In this document: piece by piece, positions 42,130 to 52,887 of the stretch
Position numbering within the stretch: position 1 is the stretch's first letter
How the letters are laid out: the number at the start of each line of letters is the position of its first letter
Assembly (NCBI GenBank): GCA_025526915.1
Contig: JAHLKH010000088.1
Coordinates: 1 to 64,000, forward strand
Direction: 5' to 3'
Source: Entophlyctis helioformis
Lineage: Eukaryota; Chytridiomycota; Chytridiomycetes; Chytridiales; Chytriomycetaceae
Length of the DNA stretch: 64,000 bases
Notes under the pieces: generated by a model
What the model was told of the DNA's origin: nothing
Seen by the model: only the letters and a program-made list of their open reading frames with translations
Database searches by the model: none
Translations under genes and position numbers: made by a program

Positions 42130-45100
42130 ATGGGTGCGCTCTGTTGCAGGGACGAGAAAATCGACCTCAACGCAGAAGGTGCGTGGGCCTGGTTGCCTCG
42201 CCGGGACTGGCCGCCTGGCTGGCTGCCGGCCTATCTGCCTGCCCGCCTGTCTGTCCGCCTGTCTGCCAGCCTGTCATCTGCCGTCTTCCCTCTGCCCGCC
42301 CCGCCCCGCTGGCCCTCGGCCCCGCTGGCCCTGATGCGCACCATCCATCCTGCTGCCTGTGGCCGCCTTCGCTGCCGCCCAATCGCCAGACACAAGCAGG
42401 CACAAAGCCGCCGACAGCTGCGGTCGCCCACGCCGCCACACCACCACCACCAGCAGCAGCTCCAGCAGCAGCAACAGCTCCAGCAGAAGCAGCAACTCGG
42501 CAGGCAGAAGCAGCAACTCGGCAGGCAGCAGGCGGCCCTGCCACAGTCACAGTGAGCAGCACCCGCCCGCAGCATCCGCACACGAGCCGCTTGTGCCCGC
42601 TGCCCGCTGCCCGCTGCACGCCACATCAGCCGCCCGGCTGCTGCATGGATGTCTTTGTCAGGCGGCGGCACCCACCAAAATGCAACCCGATGGCAGCTGC
42701 AGGCCTTGCCCGCCGTGGCTGCTGGCCGATGGGCATCCTTGAGCTGGCCACCACGGCCAGCACTGCCACCACGGCCAGCACTACCACCACGACCAGCACT
42801 ACCACGACCACCACCAGCAGCAGCAGACATGCCTCCATTCGCGCCGTTGGCGAAGTGATGGCCGGCCCAGCAGCCAGATGGCGCCAGGATGCCGAGCCCG
42901 CACCAGCCAATCCTCTCGCCCCGCACAGCCAAAGCTTGTGCCGCCCCGCCATACCCTGCCATGCCCTGCCCCGCCCCCGCCCCCGCCACGAGCATGGCCC
43001 TGTGCCCCCTCTCCTCTCCTCTTCTCTCCTTCCCTCCAGCGACCCGCCACTGCAAGCAACGCCGTACTGACTTTGTCGCTGCTCTCCGTGCCTGCTCCGT
43101 TCCGTCTGTGTGCTGTCTGGCCCGTCTGCGACCTCGGCCAACGCCACGCACCACGCCGCACTGCGCTTCCATACCTTGCCGTCTTGCCGTCTTGCCGCCT
43201 TGCCGCCTTGCCGCCTTGCCGTCTCCGCTGCCTCGCCCACCAAACCACCGCATCTCGATCCTTCCGCCGCCTCATCACTTGGCTGCCATCCATCGTCATC
43301 ATCATCCACCTGCTGCCTCTGCCTGCCTCTGTCCGCCTCTCGGCCTCCAACAACATCCACCACAGTCGAGCTTCAGCACTTTAACCTGTTACGGTCTGTG
43401 GGCAAAGGCGCTTTTGGCAAGGTGAGCCGGTATCTGCATCGGCTGCAAGCACCGCATATGCATCCGCACCATCAGCAGCAAACAGAGCAGCACCAGCTTA
43501 TCAAGCCCATCCAAGAGCACCATCAGCAGCAACAGGCAGCAGCAGCCAAGCCATCCAAGCAGCAGCAGCAGCAGCAGATGACGATGTCGGCGATGATGAT
43601 CAGACGGCACGCAGATTTGGGGATGACGGCTCAATGCAGGTGGCTAATCCATTGCACATCGGCTGGCCGTGATGCCCACACAGGTTCGGGTAGTGCAGCA
43701 CAAGGGATCAAAGAAAATCTATGCGCTCAAGTACATCAACAAGGCCAAATGTATACAGATGCGAGCCGTCGAGAACATTATCCAGGAGAGGCGTCTGCTG
43801 GAGGAGATTGAGAACAACTTCATTTGGTAAGGAGGTGCAAGTGTCTGAACACAGCCATCCATCTTGCCACGCTTGCCGCGCCTGCCTGGCGTTTGGAACG
43901 CAGCAGCTCATGCAGCCACGCGCACCATTGCCCCCAACAGCAACTTGAGATATGCCTTCCAAGACGACGAGAATCTCTTCATGGTCATTGATCTCATGCT
44001 CGGCGGCGACTTGCGGTTTCACCTTGACCGCATGGGCGTCTTTTCTGAGGAGATGATCAGGCTGTACACGGCCGAGATCTCGTGCGGATTGTCATACCTA
44101 CACAGCAAACGGATTGTTCATAGAGATCTCAAGCCAGACAATAGTACGCTCCCCGCCTTGCTTCCTTCTCAGAGGCAGTCTCTTCTGTCGATTGCCTCGC
44201 TGGCTTAGCCACTCACACCGTGCGCTGCTTGTCTTGCCTGTCGTGGCTTATGCAGTCCTACTCTGCGAGGCGGGCCATGCACACTTGACAGACTTCAACA
44301 TTGCCGTGCGGTTCCGAGAAGACAGACCGTTGACTGCAGTGGCTGGAAGTATGGCATACATGGGTAAGTGTGTCACTCGTGCACAGCCAGACTTTGACCT
44401 GCCATTCACCTGATGCGCTGTGTGCGCTGACGCATGCCTCGATGGATGGCCGACCAACAGCACCCGAGGTTCTCAACAAAAAGGGCTACTTTGCAAGTGT
44501 CGACTGGTGGAGCTTGGGCGTCATTTTGTACGAGGTCGCTGTCGGAAAGGTAAATCTCGTCAGCGGCGAGTCCTTTCTGCGAGTGCTTTGCCAGCTTGGC
44601 AACCACGCCATTCCAACTGACACGCGTCTTGCTTGGCAATGCTGGCCCACAGCGTCCTTTTAGAGCAAAGACGAACGAGGGCTTGACACATGCCATCATG
44701 CACGAGGACGTCATTTTTGGACCCGGGTCAGAAAACCTGAATCCGGACCTCATGGACATGATCCAACAGTTCATCACTCGCGACGTCCGGCAAAGGCTGG
44801 GAACCAAGGAATCCGGCGGCGTCGGCAGGTTGCGGGAGCATCCGTTCTTCACAGACGTCGACTGGAACCTGATTGAGAACAAAACATCTCCACCGCCCTT
44901 TGTTCCAGACGTCAGTAGCCATGCCTGCCTTTGCCTGCTTGCCTGCTTGCTTGGCGGGGGGCTCTGCCATGCACGACGCAACTGACACGATGAATGTGCC
45001 TTGGGGGGCTAGTCCAAACGCGCCAACTTTGATGCCACGCACGAGCTCGAGGAGCTGTTGCTGGAAGACAACCCGCTCAAGGCCAAGCCCCGCAAGAAGA

Positions 45101-45369
45101 AGAAGGAGCATGTCGAGACGGGCGAGCCCGAGACAGCACTGGCCAAGGAGATGCGCATCATGGAGGAGAAGTTTACGGTCTACGACTTTAGCAAGATCAA
45201 CCGGACAGATCCGACCAAGGAGCCGTCCAGCAATCCGGCAGACACGCGGGACCTGTACGAGGGCAAAGAGCACATCATGCAGGTCGTGGACAAGACACCC
45301 GGAGAAGGGTCACAGCAACCACAACAGCAGCAGCAACTACAACAGCAATCGCCCTATGGCCGTGGATGA
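42130..45369 (+). CDS. YANK/STK32-family serine/threonine kinase
   Basis: Exon 1 (42130-42178) encodes MGALCCRDEKIDLNAE, with Gly-2 for myristoylation and Cys-Cys for palmitoylation as in fungal YANK kinases. Splicing to 43367 gives EVELQHFNLLRSVGKGAFGK with correct phase and the glycine loop. Later exons give the catalytic Lys in KIYALKYINKAKC, then DDENLFMVIDLMLGGDLRFH, the catalytic loop HRDLKPDN, and HLTDFNIAVRF. DFN in place of DFG is normal for YANK/STK32. Also present are APEVLNKKGYFASVDWWSLG and, in the AGC tail, FDATHELEELLLEDNPLKAK followed by KPRKKKKE. The end is Gln-rich. The protein probably acts at the plasma membrane. Confidence 0.92.
42179..43366 (+). other. Unusually long first intron (1,188 bp) of the YANK kinase gene
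   Basis: The donor is GTGCGT and the acceptor is CCACAG, joining GAA-G to TC-GAG in phase. Most other introns in the window are under 150 bp. It contains TGCCTGCCTGTC runs (42230-42280), CAGCAG-rich sequence (42450-42540), CCACCACGGCCAGCACTA repeats (42745-42800) and CTTGCCGC/TCTTGCCGT repeats (43165-43220). Long open frames through it on both strands are low-complexity and overlap each other, so no nested gene is called. Confidence 0.75.
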
Positions 45370-45836
45370 CGGGTTCATCGCGGCCACACACTCTCTCTCT
45401 CTGCCATATTCAGCACGATGCGCACTGCCGGCTCCGCACGTGGCCACAGCCGCGCATCCATTGTCACTCGTCTCGTTTACCGTCGCCGCCATCCATCGTC
45501 GCCTTTGCCCTCCGCCCCTGCTCGACTCCGTCTCGATCCGGCAATGCAGACCACCGCACATCCCCCCCTCTCATCGCCACCGTCATCCATCCATCCATCC
45601 ATCCATCCATCCATCCATCCATCCATCCATCCATCCATCCATCCATCCATCCATCCATCCATCCATCCATCCATCCATCCGTTCTCCCTTCCCCTGCCCA
45701 ATGAACTGTATCCTGGAGCCTGGCGTTGGCCGTCTGTCTGTCTGTCTGTCTGAAACGATCGGCCACCTTCGCTTCACATTGCACATTGCACATGCCGCCC
45801 GCCACGCCGCATTCGCCGTCGCGGGGAACCCGCAGG
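45370..45836. other. Intergenic region with a CCAT microsatellite
   Basis: This lies between the kinase stop and the GT69 start. It holds a CCAT tetranucleotide array at 45584-45680 of about 24 units, a short CTGT run at 45736-45751 and no gene. Open frames through the array, such as one encoding repeated Asp-Gly-Trp-Met on the minus strand, are artefacts of the repeat. Confidence 0.85.
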
Positions 45837-47799
45837 ATGGCCAGCTTTGCCAAGATGTCCGTTGCCGGACTGCTGACTGCGCTGTCTGTGCTCATAGTGT
45901 GGGTCGCTGTGACGCAGCTGCTCCTGCCCGTCGTCGAGCTGTCTGGCAGCACGCCCCGGCAGCATGCATCAGTCGACCACCACGAAGCGCATGCCGCCAC
46001 GACAAACCCGCCAGCCAGCTGGGCAGACAGTCTAGCCAAGTCGCATGGATCAGACGCCTCGGCGCTGCGGTCGGGCCTCGACAGTGTCATACGTGCCTTT
46101 CAGCAAGAGGCCCAGTTGTTGCTCGGCGGCAGCAAGCTGCAGCTGGCGACTTGCGACCGCCGCCGTCTGGATCCGTCGCTGATCAAGCATGGCTCATCGG
46201 CTCCCAAGAAGACGCCACCAGGCGGTCCTCAAGGAACGGCAGACTGGGCATACGAGTACTGGGCACGCCGATACGCCCCTCTGCTCTCAGATCCCAGTGC
46301 ACCCAGAGACCTTGCGGGCAACGGCACCTCGAATGGCACCTCGAATGGCACCACAGCCAGAAAGCGGTACTTTATCGCACTCAACTTTCACAACAGCCAA
46401 GACGTAAGCAATCCTGCGGCATGCATGCGTGCATGCATGTCGATCAGGCCATGACTGGGCCGCTCTCTGCCCAAGCACAACTGCTGGAACGCATTCTGAC
46501 AACCGCTGCACAGGTGCTGCCATCGCTGCTCAGCGAGTTGCTGCGCTTGGTGGACCATCTCGGTCCCGACCGCGTCTTCGTCTCTGTCTTTGAGAACGGC
46601 TCCAAGGACCGCACCAAGAGCCTGCTGCGCGCCTTTGAAGCGGTGCTCGCGCATTTCAAGGTGCCCAACAACATCAATCTATCAGACGAGGTGTCGGACT
46701 ACAAGAACAAGAACCGGATAGATCTGCTGGCTGGATACCGTAACCGTGCCATTGAGCCCATGTTCAAGCAGTCTGTGCACTACAACTCTATCTTCTTCAT
46801 CAACGATGGTCAGTTGGCTGGTCCAGCATGCGTTGCTATGATGATCATCTGCCGACTGACGGACATGGATCGATGTGCACAGTCTTTCACTGTCTGGACG
46901 ACACACTCGAACTCATCCACCAGTCCGAGATGCAGCAGTCGGACATCACCTGCGGATTCGACTTTTGGCAGTACAGTTTCAGGTTCTACGACACCTGGGT
47001 CGGTAGAACTCTGAGCGGCAACACTGTGCGCGAGTTTTGGTATCAGGGCTCGTTTGTGTACGATCCAGCTGCCAGAGCGCGCTACGAGCTTGGTCTTCCT
47101 GTCCAGGTCTGTCCATGCGACGATCTGTTCGATAGACCAAGCAATTGTGTTTGCCCATCTGCCAATCCTTGTCCCGCCATGTTGTCTAACCGCTGTTGGC
47201 TCCTTGCCCAGGCGTACTCGTGCTGGAACGGCATGGCTGTCTTGAACACTGCACCGTTCTACAAACACAATGTCCGCTTCAGACGCAGTGATCCGGCCGC
47301 AGGCGAGTGTGCGGCGTCCGAGTGCCAGCTCATCGCCAAGGACTACTGGGCAGCTGGATACGGCCGTGTGCTCATGGTTCCGCATGTGCGCGTTGTGTAC
47401 GATCTGTATTTCCACCCACAAGTGCGCTCCAAGAAGCTCGAGCTGATGAGCCTGGCCCTCAACGATCTCAAGACAGACGCGAGGTGGGTGGATCCCAAGG
47501 GCGATGCGCAGACCAGACGCAGCCAAATGGCATCAGCGCGACACCTCACCAAGCTCGGCGGCCTGCCGCTGGACACGCCGCTTATGCAGCGGCTTGGGTC
47601 GTTGGGATGGGTGCATGAGGCGGACTGGGCGGCTGGCCAGATCAGCGAGCGCATCGACTGGATCTATCCTGGGCCAGACCGTGTGGTGTGCTACGGCATG
47701 GAGGGCAACGGCAACCCTGATGCCGACTGGGCACATCCGGTGTATGAGAAGGTTCCCTATGCGACCGTACCTGCTCAGCGTCATCCTCCTGCTTCATAA
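45837..47799 (+). CDS. CAP59/CMT1-type mannosyltransferase (GT69)
   Basis: A type II membrane protein. [29 protein letters not shown] sequence gives one signal-anchor helix at residues 8-30, then a lumenal stem with Asn-Gly-Thr sequons. The catalytic part reads [14 protein letters not shown], then after an intron [36 protein letters not shown] and [19 protein letters not shown]. Splicing from 46814 to about 46883 is needed to make the NDV motif. [20 protein letters not shown] follows. These are the hallmarks of the fungal CAP59/CMT1 family, alpha-1,3-mannosyltransferases acting in the Golgi on glycans or capsule polysaccharide. The C-terminus ends QRHPPAS. The next gene starts 42 bp beyond the stop. 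Confidence 0.88.
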
Positions 47800-47841
47800 A
47801 AACACCTCACACTTCGCCTTCGCCTTATATCGCCAACGTTC

Positions 47842-50800
47842 ATGTATCGGCCAAGGCTGCTGTTGCAGACGCTGCGACTGCCGGCGTCGCTGCAGCAGCA
47901 GACACACTGCCCTGCATTGCATGCCCAGGCGCTGCTGCGGGCGCTTCAAACTGCAACGGCTGCATGCGGCTCGCAACCTCAACGTCACGATGCACTTGAA
48001 CCAGCAAGCAGCAGCAGGAGCAGCAGAAACAGCAGCAGCGGCAAGTCATCGGCCAAGACCAGCAGCGACAGCAGCCACACCGACAACAGACAGCAGCCAA
48101 ACCCCACAGACGCACTCGACGGCTTGATGACTGCCGCTGCCACCGATGCCCATGGCAGCCGTCGAGCGAGCAAGCGCCACGATCCGATACCCGATCACGG
48201 CAGTCCAGCGAGCGCTGCCATTCGCCAGCTCCAACACGAGCTGCACGCCAACATGCCAGAGCTCGGCAGTGGCGGACAGGCAAGGCCGCAGTCGTCAGCC
48301 TCAGCCGCCACTCGCAGCCGCTTCAAAGCCATCCAGGCAGCATTCCTGTCTGCAGCAACGACCGCAGCAAACACCTTGACCCAGCGGGATCGAGCATATC
48401 TGGCCGACTCGGCGCTGTGCCGGCTCGTGTCGCTGCTGCAGAACGATCGCTCGTTGCCTGCCTTGGAGCGATGCACCATTGCTCTGACAACGATTACGGC
48501 TGTCACGCACGGACTCGCTCGCCAGCGCACGGTGCCCGACAGCAGCGACCAACCCGTGGGCTCGAAGCTGCGGCGCATGCTGTCGAAACTCATTGGCACA
48601 TCAACCGCCGGCGATCCCAAAGCAGCCGTCGCCGTTGCACAGCTGGCGGTCGCAGAGCACGCGGCTCTGGTCGATGGCGAGTGTTGGGCAGATGTCGCTG
48701 GACAGATGCTTGGCAAGACGCTGCGATCTCGACAGTCTTACGTCGATCACACGGCCTTGGATGCTGCATTGGCGCTGTGCCGGATGCGTGGCTTGAGCAC
48801 CAGCATCGCCATGCTTCGCGTCTATCCGCAGCTGATCAAGGCTCTCGCTTCCAAGGGTCGGCTTGCAGATGCTGAGCGTCTTTTTGCAGAAGGACGGCGG
48901 ATACATAGCAATAGCATTAGCAGCAGCAGCGCCACTCCACAGGATTCCAATCACGGCGAGCAGACCGATTGGCCAGGCCGTGTGCCACGCAGTGATTTCG
49001 TGCCGCTCATGTTCGCAGTCATGATCCATGCGCGGGTCGCGGCGAGGCAAGCCAACGAGGCATCCATGCTGTACACCGAGCTGATGCGCGAATACGGATC
49101 GAATGCATTCAGTCTGGCCGTCTACTCGCGTCTCATGAATGCCATTGGCCAGTCTGGACGAACCGAGCGGATGTTTAGCCTTTTCAAGCACATGCAGTCG
49201 TTCAACATCATGCCCGACCGTATTGTGTACTCGACCTTGCTCACCTACTTTGCGCGTGGCAACCATACGGACGGAATGGCAGCTGTGCTCAAAGACCTGG
49301 AGACCGCGTTGGAGGCATCTCCGCACGAGGACGGCGGGCAGGACTCGCACTTCGTGATTGACACGCAGTTTGTGAATGTGGTCATCAACGCGTATGCAAA
49401 GTTGGGCATGGCTGGCGACGCTGAGCGGTGGTTCCAGTTTGCACATAGCCAAAGCCGTGGAGGCAACAACGACGCGACACACATTGCGCCGGATTCTGTC
49501 ACCTACAACGCCATGATTGCCGCATACACCAACGCCGGAATGATGGGCAAGGCTGAAGAGCTGCTCCAGGAGCTGATGCGAATGGCTTTCCAGCAGGGGA
49601 GCTTTGCTGCACCAGCGTCTTCCAAGCGGCTGCCGAGGTTCTCTGACTTGGACAGCGACTCGGCACCAGAGGCACGACCAGCACACCGACACTCAAGCCA
49701 GAACACGCCAGCTTTGCGGCCCGATTCAGCGACATTTGGCCAACTGTTTGCTGGATACAGCCGCACACGCGACTACAAGAGCATCAGGCGGCTGATGGGA
49801 ACCATGCGGAGCATCGGCCTCACGCCGCGGAGCGCAGACTACTACTACCTCATTTGCGCTGAAGGCTCGGCAGATGCATCGCGCGTTGCACCGATCCTGG
49901 CAGAACTCAAAGCCGCGCGCGTCGAGCAGACGGAGCAGGTTTGGGAGGGCGTGCTGCGGGCATACGCGAACGCGCCGAATGCACAGCTGGACATGGTCGT
50001 CGGAGCATACACCGCACTCGCAGATGCTGGATCGGAATCGGTGCCTAGAGCTGTGGGAATCTTGGTCGCGATGCGTGCTGTCCTCAACATTGCGACAAGG
50101 GAGTCTGCGGCAGGACCGACGGGACACGGCCAGGGCTCTGACAACAGCAAGGCAACGGCATTCGCGCATCGTCTGTTTGCAGACTACTCGTCGTGCAATC
50201 GAGCGTCGAGCAGCATCAGCCATATCGCCTCGAGTCTGTTTGTCAGCCTGGGCGACGCGAAAGGGCTGGAAGATCTCGCCGCGTTCATGGCCCGCTGCCA
50301 GTTCTTTGGAGACAGCGAGTACTACAACACTGTGCTAAAGTTCCATGCGGCGCACATGTCGCCTCTGCCGGTTGTTCGCAGGATCCGCTCGGAGATGGAT
50401 CGTCGCATGGTGGCCCACTTTGATGTGGATACACTCGAGGCACTGGTTGGGTACTTTACCAACGCCGCGTTTGCGACAGAGGGTACTGACGGTCAAGTCG
50501 ACATTGCCGCCATTGAAGAAGCCCAGCGGCTGTACCACGTCATTCAAGCGACCAGGCTCGAGCCGACCACACGGACATACGAGCTGCTCATCGGCGCGTT
50601 TTCACGTGCCGTACAGTTGTGTTGTGCAGCATCCGAGTCAGCATCGGCATCTAAAGACGCAGCTACGAGCATCCGCGACTGGCTGGCGTCCGTGTCGCGC
50701 ATCTACAAACACGCTGGAGCGTACGGTGTCCGACTGGCGCCATCTGCATACCACGACATTGTGTCCTGCTTCAGCGCGGTCGCCAGCCGCGCTCCATCGG

Positions 50801-51096
50801 CCACAGCAACCAGTTTACCCACCACCGCCGACCACCCCCGCCCCACCGAGTTCATTGCGCAGGTCTTTATGGACATGCAGCGCGACAGCATCGACATCCA
50901 TCGCGAGACCAGCGATCTGGTGCTGCTTGCCTTTGCGCAGGGCGGCGACTGGGACCTGACGGACATTACGCGGCGGCAACTGGCGCTCACCCATGCGGAC
51001 GGCGGTGTGTCCAAGGACACGGCCCACCGCATCGCCGCGCTGGCAGAGTCTGCCGGCGAGCAGCGGATTGCATCACATTTCCGCAAACTCTGCTGA
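47842..51096 (+). CDS. Mitochondrial pentatricopeptide-repeat (PPR) protein, 1084 residues
   Basis: A single-exon protein. The N-terminus MYRPRLLLQTLRLPASLQQQ is Arg/Leu-rich with no acidic residues, a mitochondrial presequence. A Ser/Gln/Asn-rich linker covers residues 45-100. PPR-like helix pairs follow: FSLAVYSRLMNAIGQSGRTE, DRIVYSTLLTYFARGNHTDG, DTQFVNVVINAYAKLGMAGD and DSVTYNAMIAAYTNAGMMGK, with more degenerate repeats to the end. PPR proteins bind organelle transcripts in a base-specific way and act in processing, stability or translation. The targeted RNA cannot be told. It is the first of three PPR genes in this window. Confidence 0.82.
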   Translation: MYRPRLLLQTLRLPASLQQQTHCPALHAQALLRALQTATAACGSQPQRHDALEPASSSRSSRNSSSGKSSAKTSSDSSHTDNRQQPNPTDALDGLMTAAATDAHGSRRASKRHDPIPDHGSPASAAIRQLQHELHANMPELGSGGQARPQSSASAATRSRFKAIQAAFLSAATTAANTLTQRDRAYLADSALCRLVSLLQNDRSLPALERCTIALTTITAVTHGLARQRTVPDSSDQPVGSKLRRMLSKLIGTSTAGDPKAAVAVAQLAVAEHAALVDGECWADVAGQMLGKTLRSRQSYVDHTALDAALALCRMRGLSTSIAMLRVYPQLIKALASKGRLADAERLFAEGRRIHSNSISSSSATPQDSNHGEQTDWPGRVPRSDFVPLMFAVMIHARVAARQANEASMLYTELMREYGSNAFSLAVYSRLMNAIGQSGRTERMFSLFKHMQSFNIMPDRIVYSTLLTYFARGNHTDGMAAVLKDLETALEASPHEDGGQDSHFVIDTQFVNVVINAYAKLGMAGDAERWFQFAHSQSRGGNNDATHIAPDSVTYNAMIAAYTNAGMMGKAEELLQELMRMAFQQGSFAAPASSKRLPRFSDLDSDSAPEARPAHRHSSQNTPALRPDSATFGQLFAGYSRTRDYKSIRRLMGTMRSIGLTPRSADYYYLICAEGSADASRVAPILAELKAARVEQTEQVWEGVLRAYANAPNAQLDMVVGAYTALADAGSESVPRAVGILVAMRAVLNIATRESAAGPTGHGQGSDNSKATAFAHRLFADYSSCNRASSSISHIASSLFVSLGDAKGLEDLAAFMARCQFFGDSEYYNTVLKFHAAHMSPLPVVRRIRSEMDRRMVAHFDVDTLEALVGYFTNAAFATEGTDGQVDIAAIEEAQRLYHVIQATRLEPTTRTYELLIGAFSRAVQLCCAASESASASKDAATSIRDWLASVSRIYKHAGAYGVRLAPSAYHDIVSCFSAVASRAPSATATSLPTTADHPRPTEFIAQVFMDMQRDSIDIHRETSDLVLLAFAQGGDWDLTDITRRQLALTHADGGVSKDTAHRIAALAESAGEQRIASHFRKLC

Positions 51097-51194
51097 CCGT
51101 ACGCTAGCGCACGTCGTATGAATAATACTGTTTCAATCGTTAAAGAATGCGTCATGTAAATAGCTCACAAGTACAAAAAGGTGTCGGTCGCAGA

Positions 51195-52830
51195 CTACCA
51201 CATGGACGGTAGCGCGTCCGTGTGGTGGTAGTCGGCATCATGGTCGGCATTCGAATCGTCGTGGATGCCCGTGATATTGAGCATCACGGGCGACAGAACA
51301 CGCTCGATGCGCGCTGCGGGCACGTCCGACGTGGACGTCAGGGACATGGACGCGAGGCCGTAGTCGCTCGACCCGTGCGTGGTCGGCAGTGCCGATGTGA
51401 AGCCGCTCAGCTGCGCGAGGAAGCTGTCCGAGTATCCCAGCCCAAGATCTGCATCCGCAAAGCCAGTCGACGGTGTATGGGTGGCTGGGTTGGCTGGCGC
51501 CATGAAGGCACCTGGGTACGACAGGCCCAGAGATCCCTGGTCGGGCTCGTTCTGGTCCTGCAGATGCTGCTGGATGAGCTGCTGGTGTTGCTGTTGCTGC
51601 TGCTGCGTGTACATCGACTGGAGCTGCTGCTGATGCTGTGTGTAAAGCGACTGCAGCTGGTGCTGCTGTTGGAGCGTCTGGATCTGCAGTTGACGGTGCT
51701 GGTACTGATGGTAAGACAGCGATGTGCCAAGGACGGATGGCATGCTTAGGGCCGGAGGGAAACCGGCTGGCTGTGGTCGCAGCTTGGCAAACGATGTGTA
51801 TCCGTATGCGTCGAGCCCACTGCCACCGTTCATCTGCTGGGAAAAGGACGCGATGGATGCATCCATGCGACTGATCCCTGGGATCTGGAACATCTGCGGC
51901 GCTGCTTGCGAATGCAGTGTCCCTTGGCTGCCGAATGCGAAATCAAAGGTGCTGGCGGTCGGTACGGTCGACTGCGGCGCGGCTGAGCCCGACACGACAG
52001 ACTTGGCCGACATGGAGACGGTGCTGGCTGCAGATGATGCTGTTGACGGCTGGTCAAACACGGTTTCTGCCGATGCTGCTGCTGCCGTTGCCTGTGTGTC
52101 TGCATGCGGCTGTGGTGCCCCTGGCAGCATGCCCAATGACGTCTGCGGAGCCACACGGCGCCGTTTGGCTTGCGTTGCTGCTGCTGCTGCTGCTGCGCTG
52201 TCAGACACGGGCAGATTGAACCTTGCAGTCGCAGACAGATCTACGTCTTTGGCGTCGGCCAAAGCTCCTTCGTCGGCGGCCGCCGCCACAGACCCAGATG
52301 CCGAAGTGACGGACCCCTTTCTGTCGCCAATCGCAGTGTGAGCGCCGGCACTGTGACGGAGGTCCACGTGCTTGCGAAGCGCCTCTTCTTTGGAAAAGCC
52401 TGTAGAGCAAATGGCGCACTTGAACGGTCTGAAGGGGCCGTGGATCGTCCGGATATGGCGCAGCATGTCGTGGCGTCTTGCAAAGCTATGACCACAGTCT
52501 TCGCAGACGTGCGGCCTGGTGCTCATATGCACAACCAGATGCGACTTGAGTGAGTATGGCTTGGCAAAGACCTTGTCGCAGTGCGGGCACTTGACAGCGC
52601 CTTGCGAGTCGTCCATGGACAGTTGCTCAATGTCGTGGCGGGTCGATGTGATGGGCGATTCGGGTTCGGACGCCTTTGAAGCTCTTTGCCGCTTGAGGCG
52701 TCCTGCGTCTGCATCCGTCCCTGTGCCTTGCTCGTTGGCAGTGCTGTTGACGTCATCCCTGTCAGCGACATGCCTTGACGGCTGATCAAACGCGTTCTTG
52801 GTCAGGATCGGGACTGGATGCGCGCCGTCC

Positions 52831-52887
<57 letters not shown>

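Noticed and set aside
42063..43811. Several long overlapping open frames on both strands
   Set aside because: They are low-complexity translations of repeat-rich DNA inside the kinase's first intron. The splice from 42178 to 43367 explains the region.
45464..46090. Open frame with repeated Asp-Gly-Trp-Met on the minus strand
   Set aside because: It is a direct product of reading the CCAT microsatellite; it has no other protein-like sequence.
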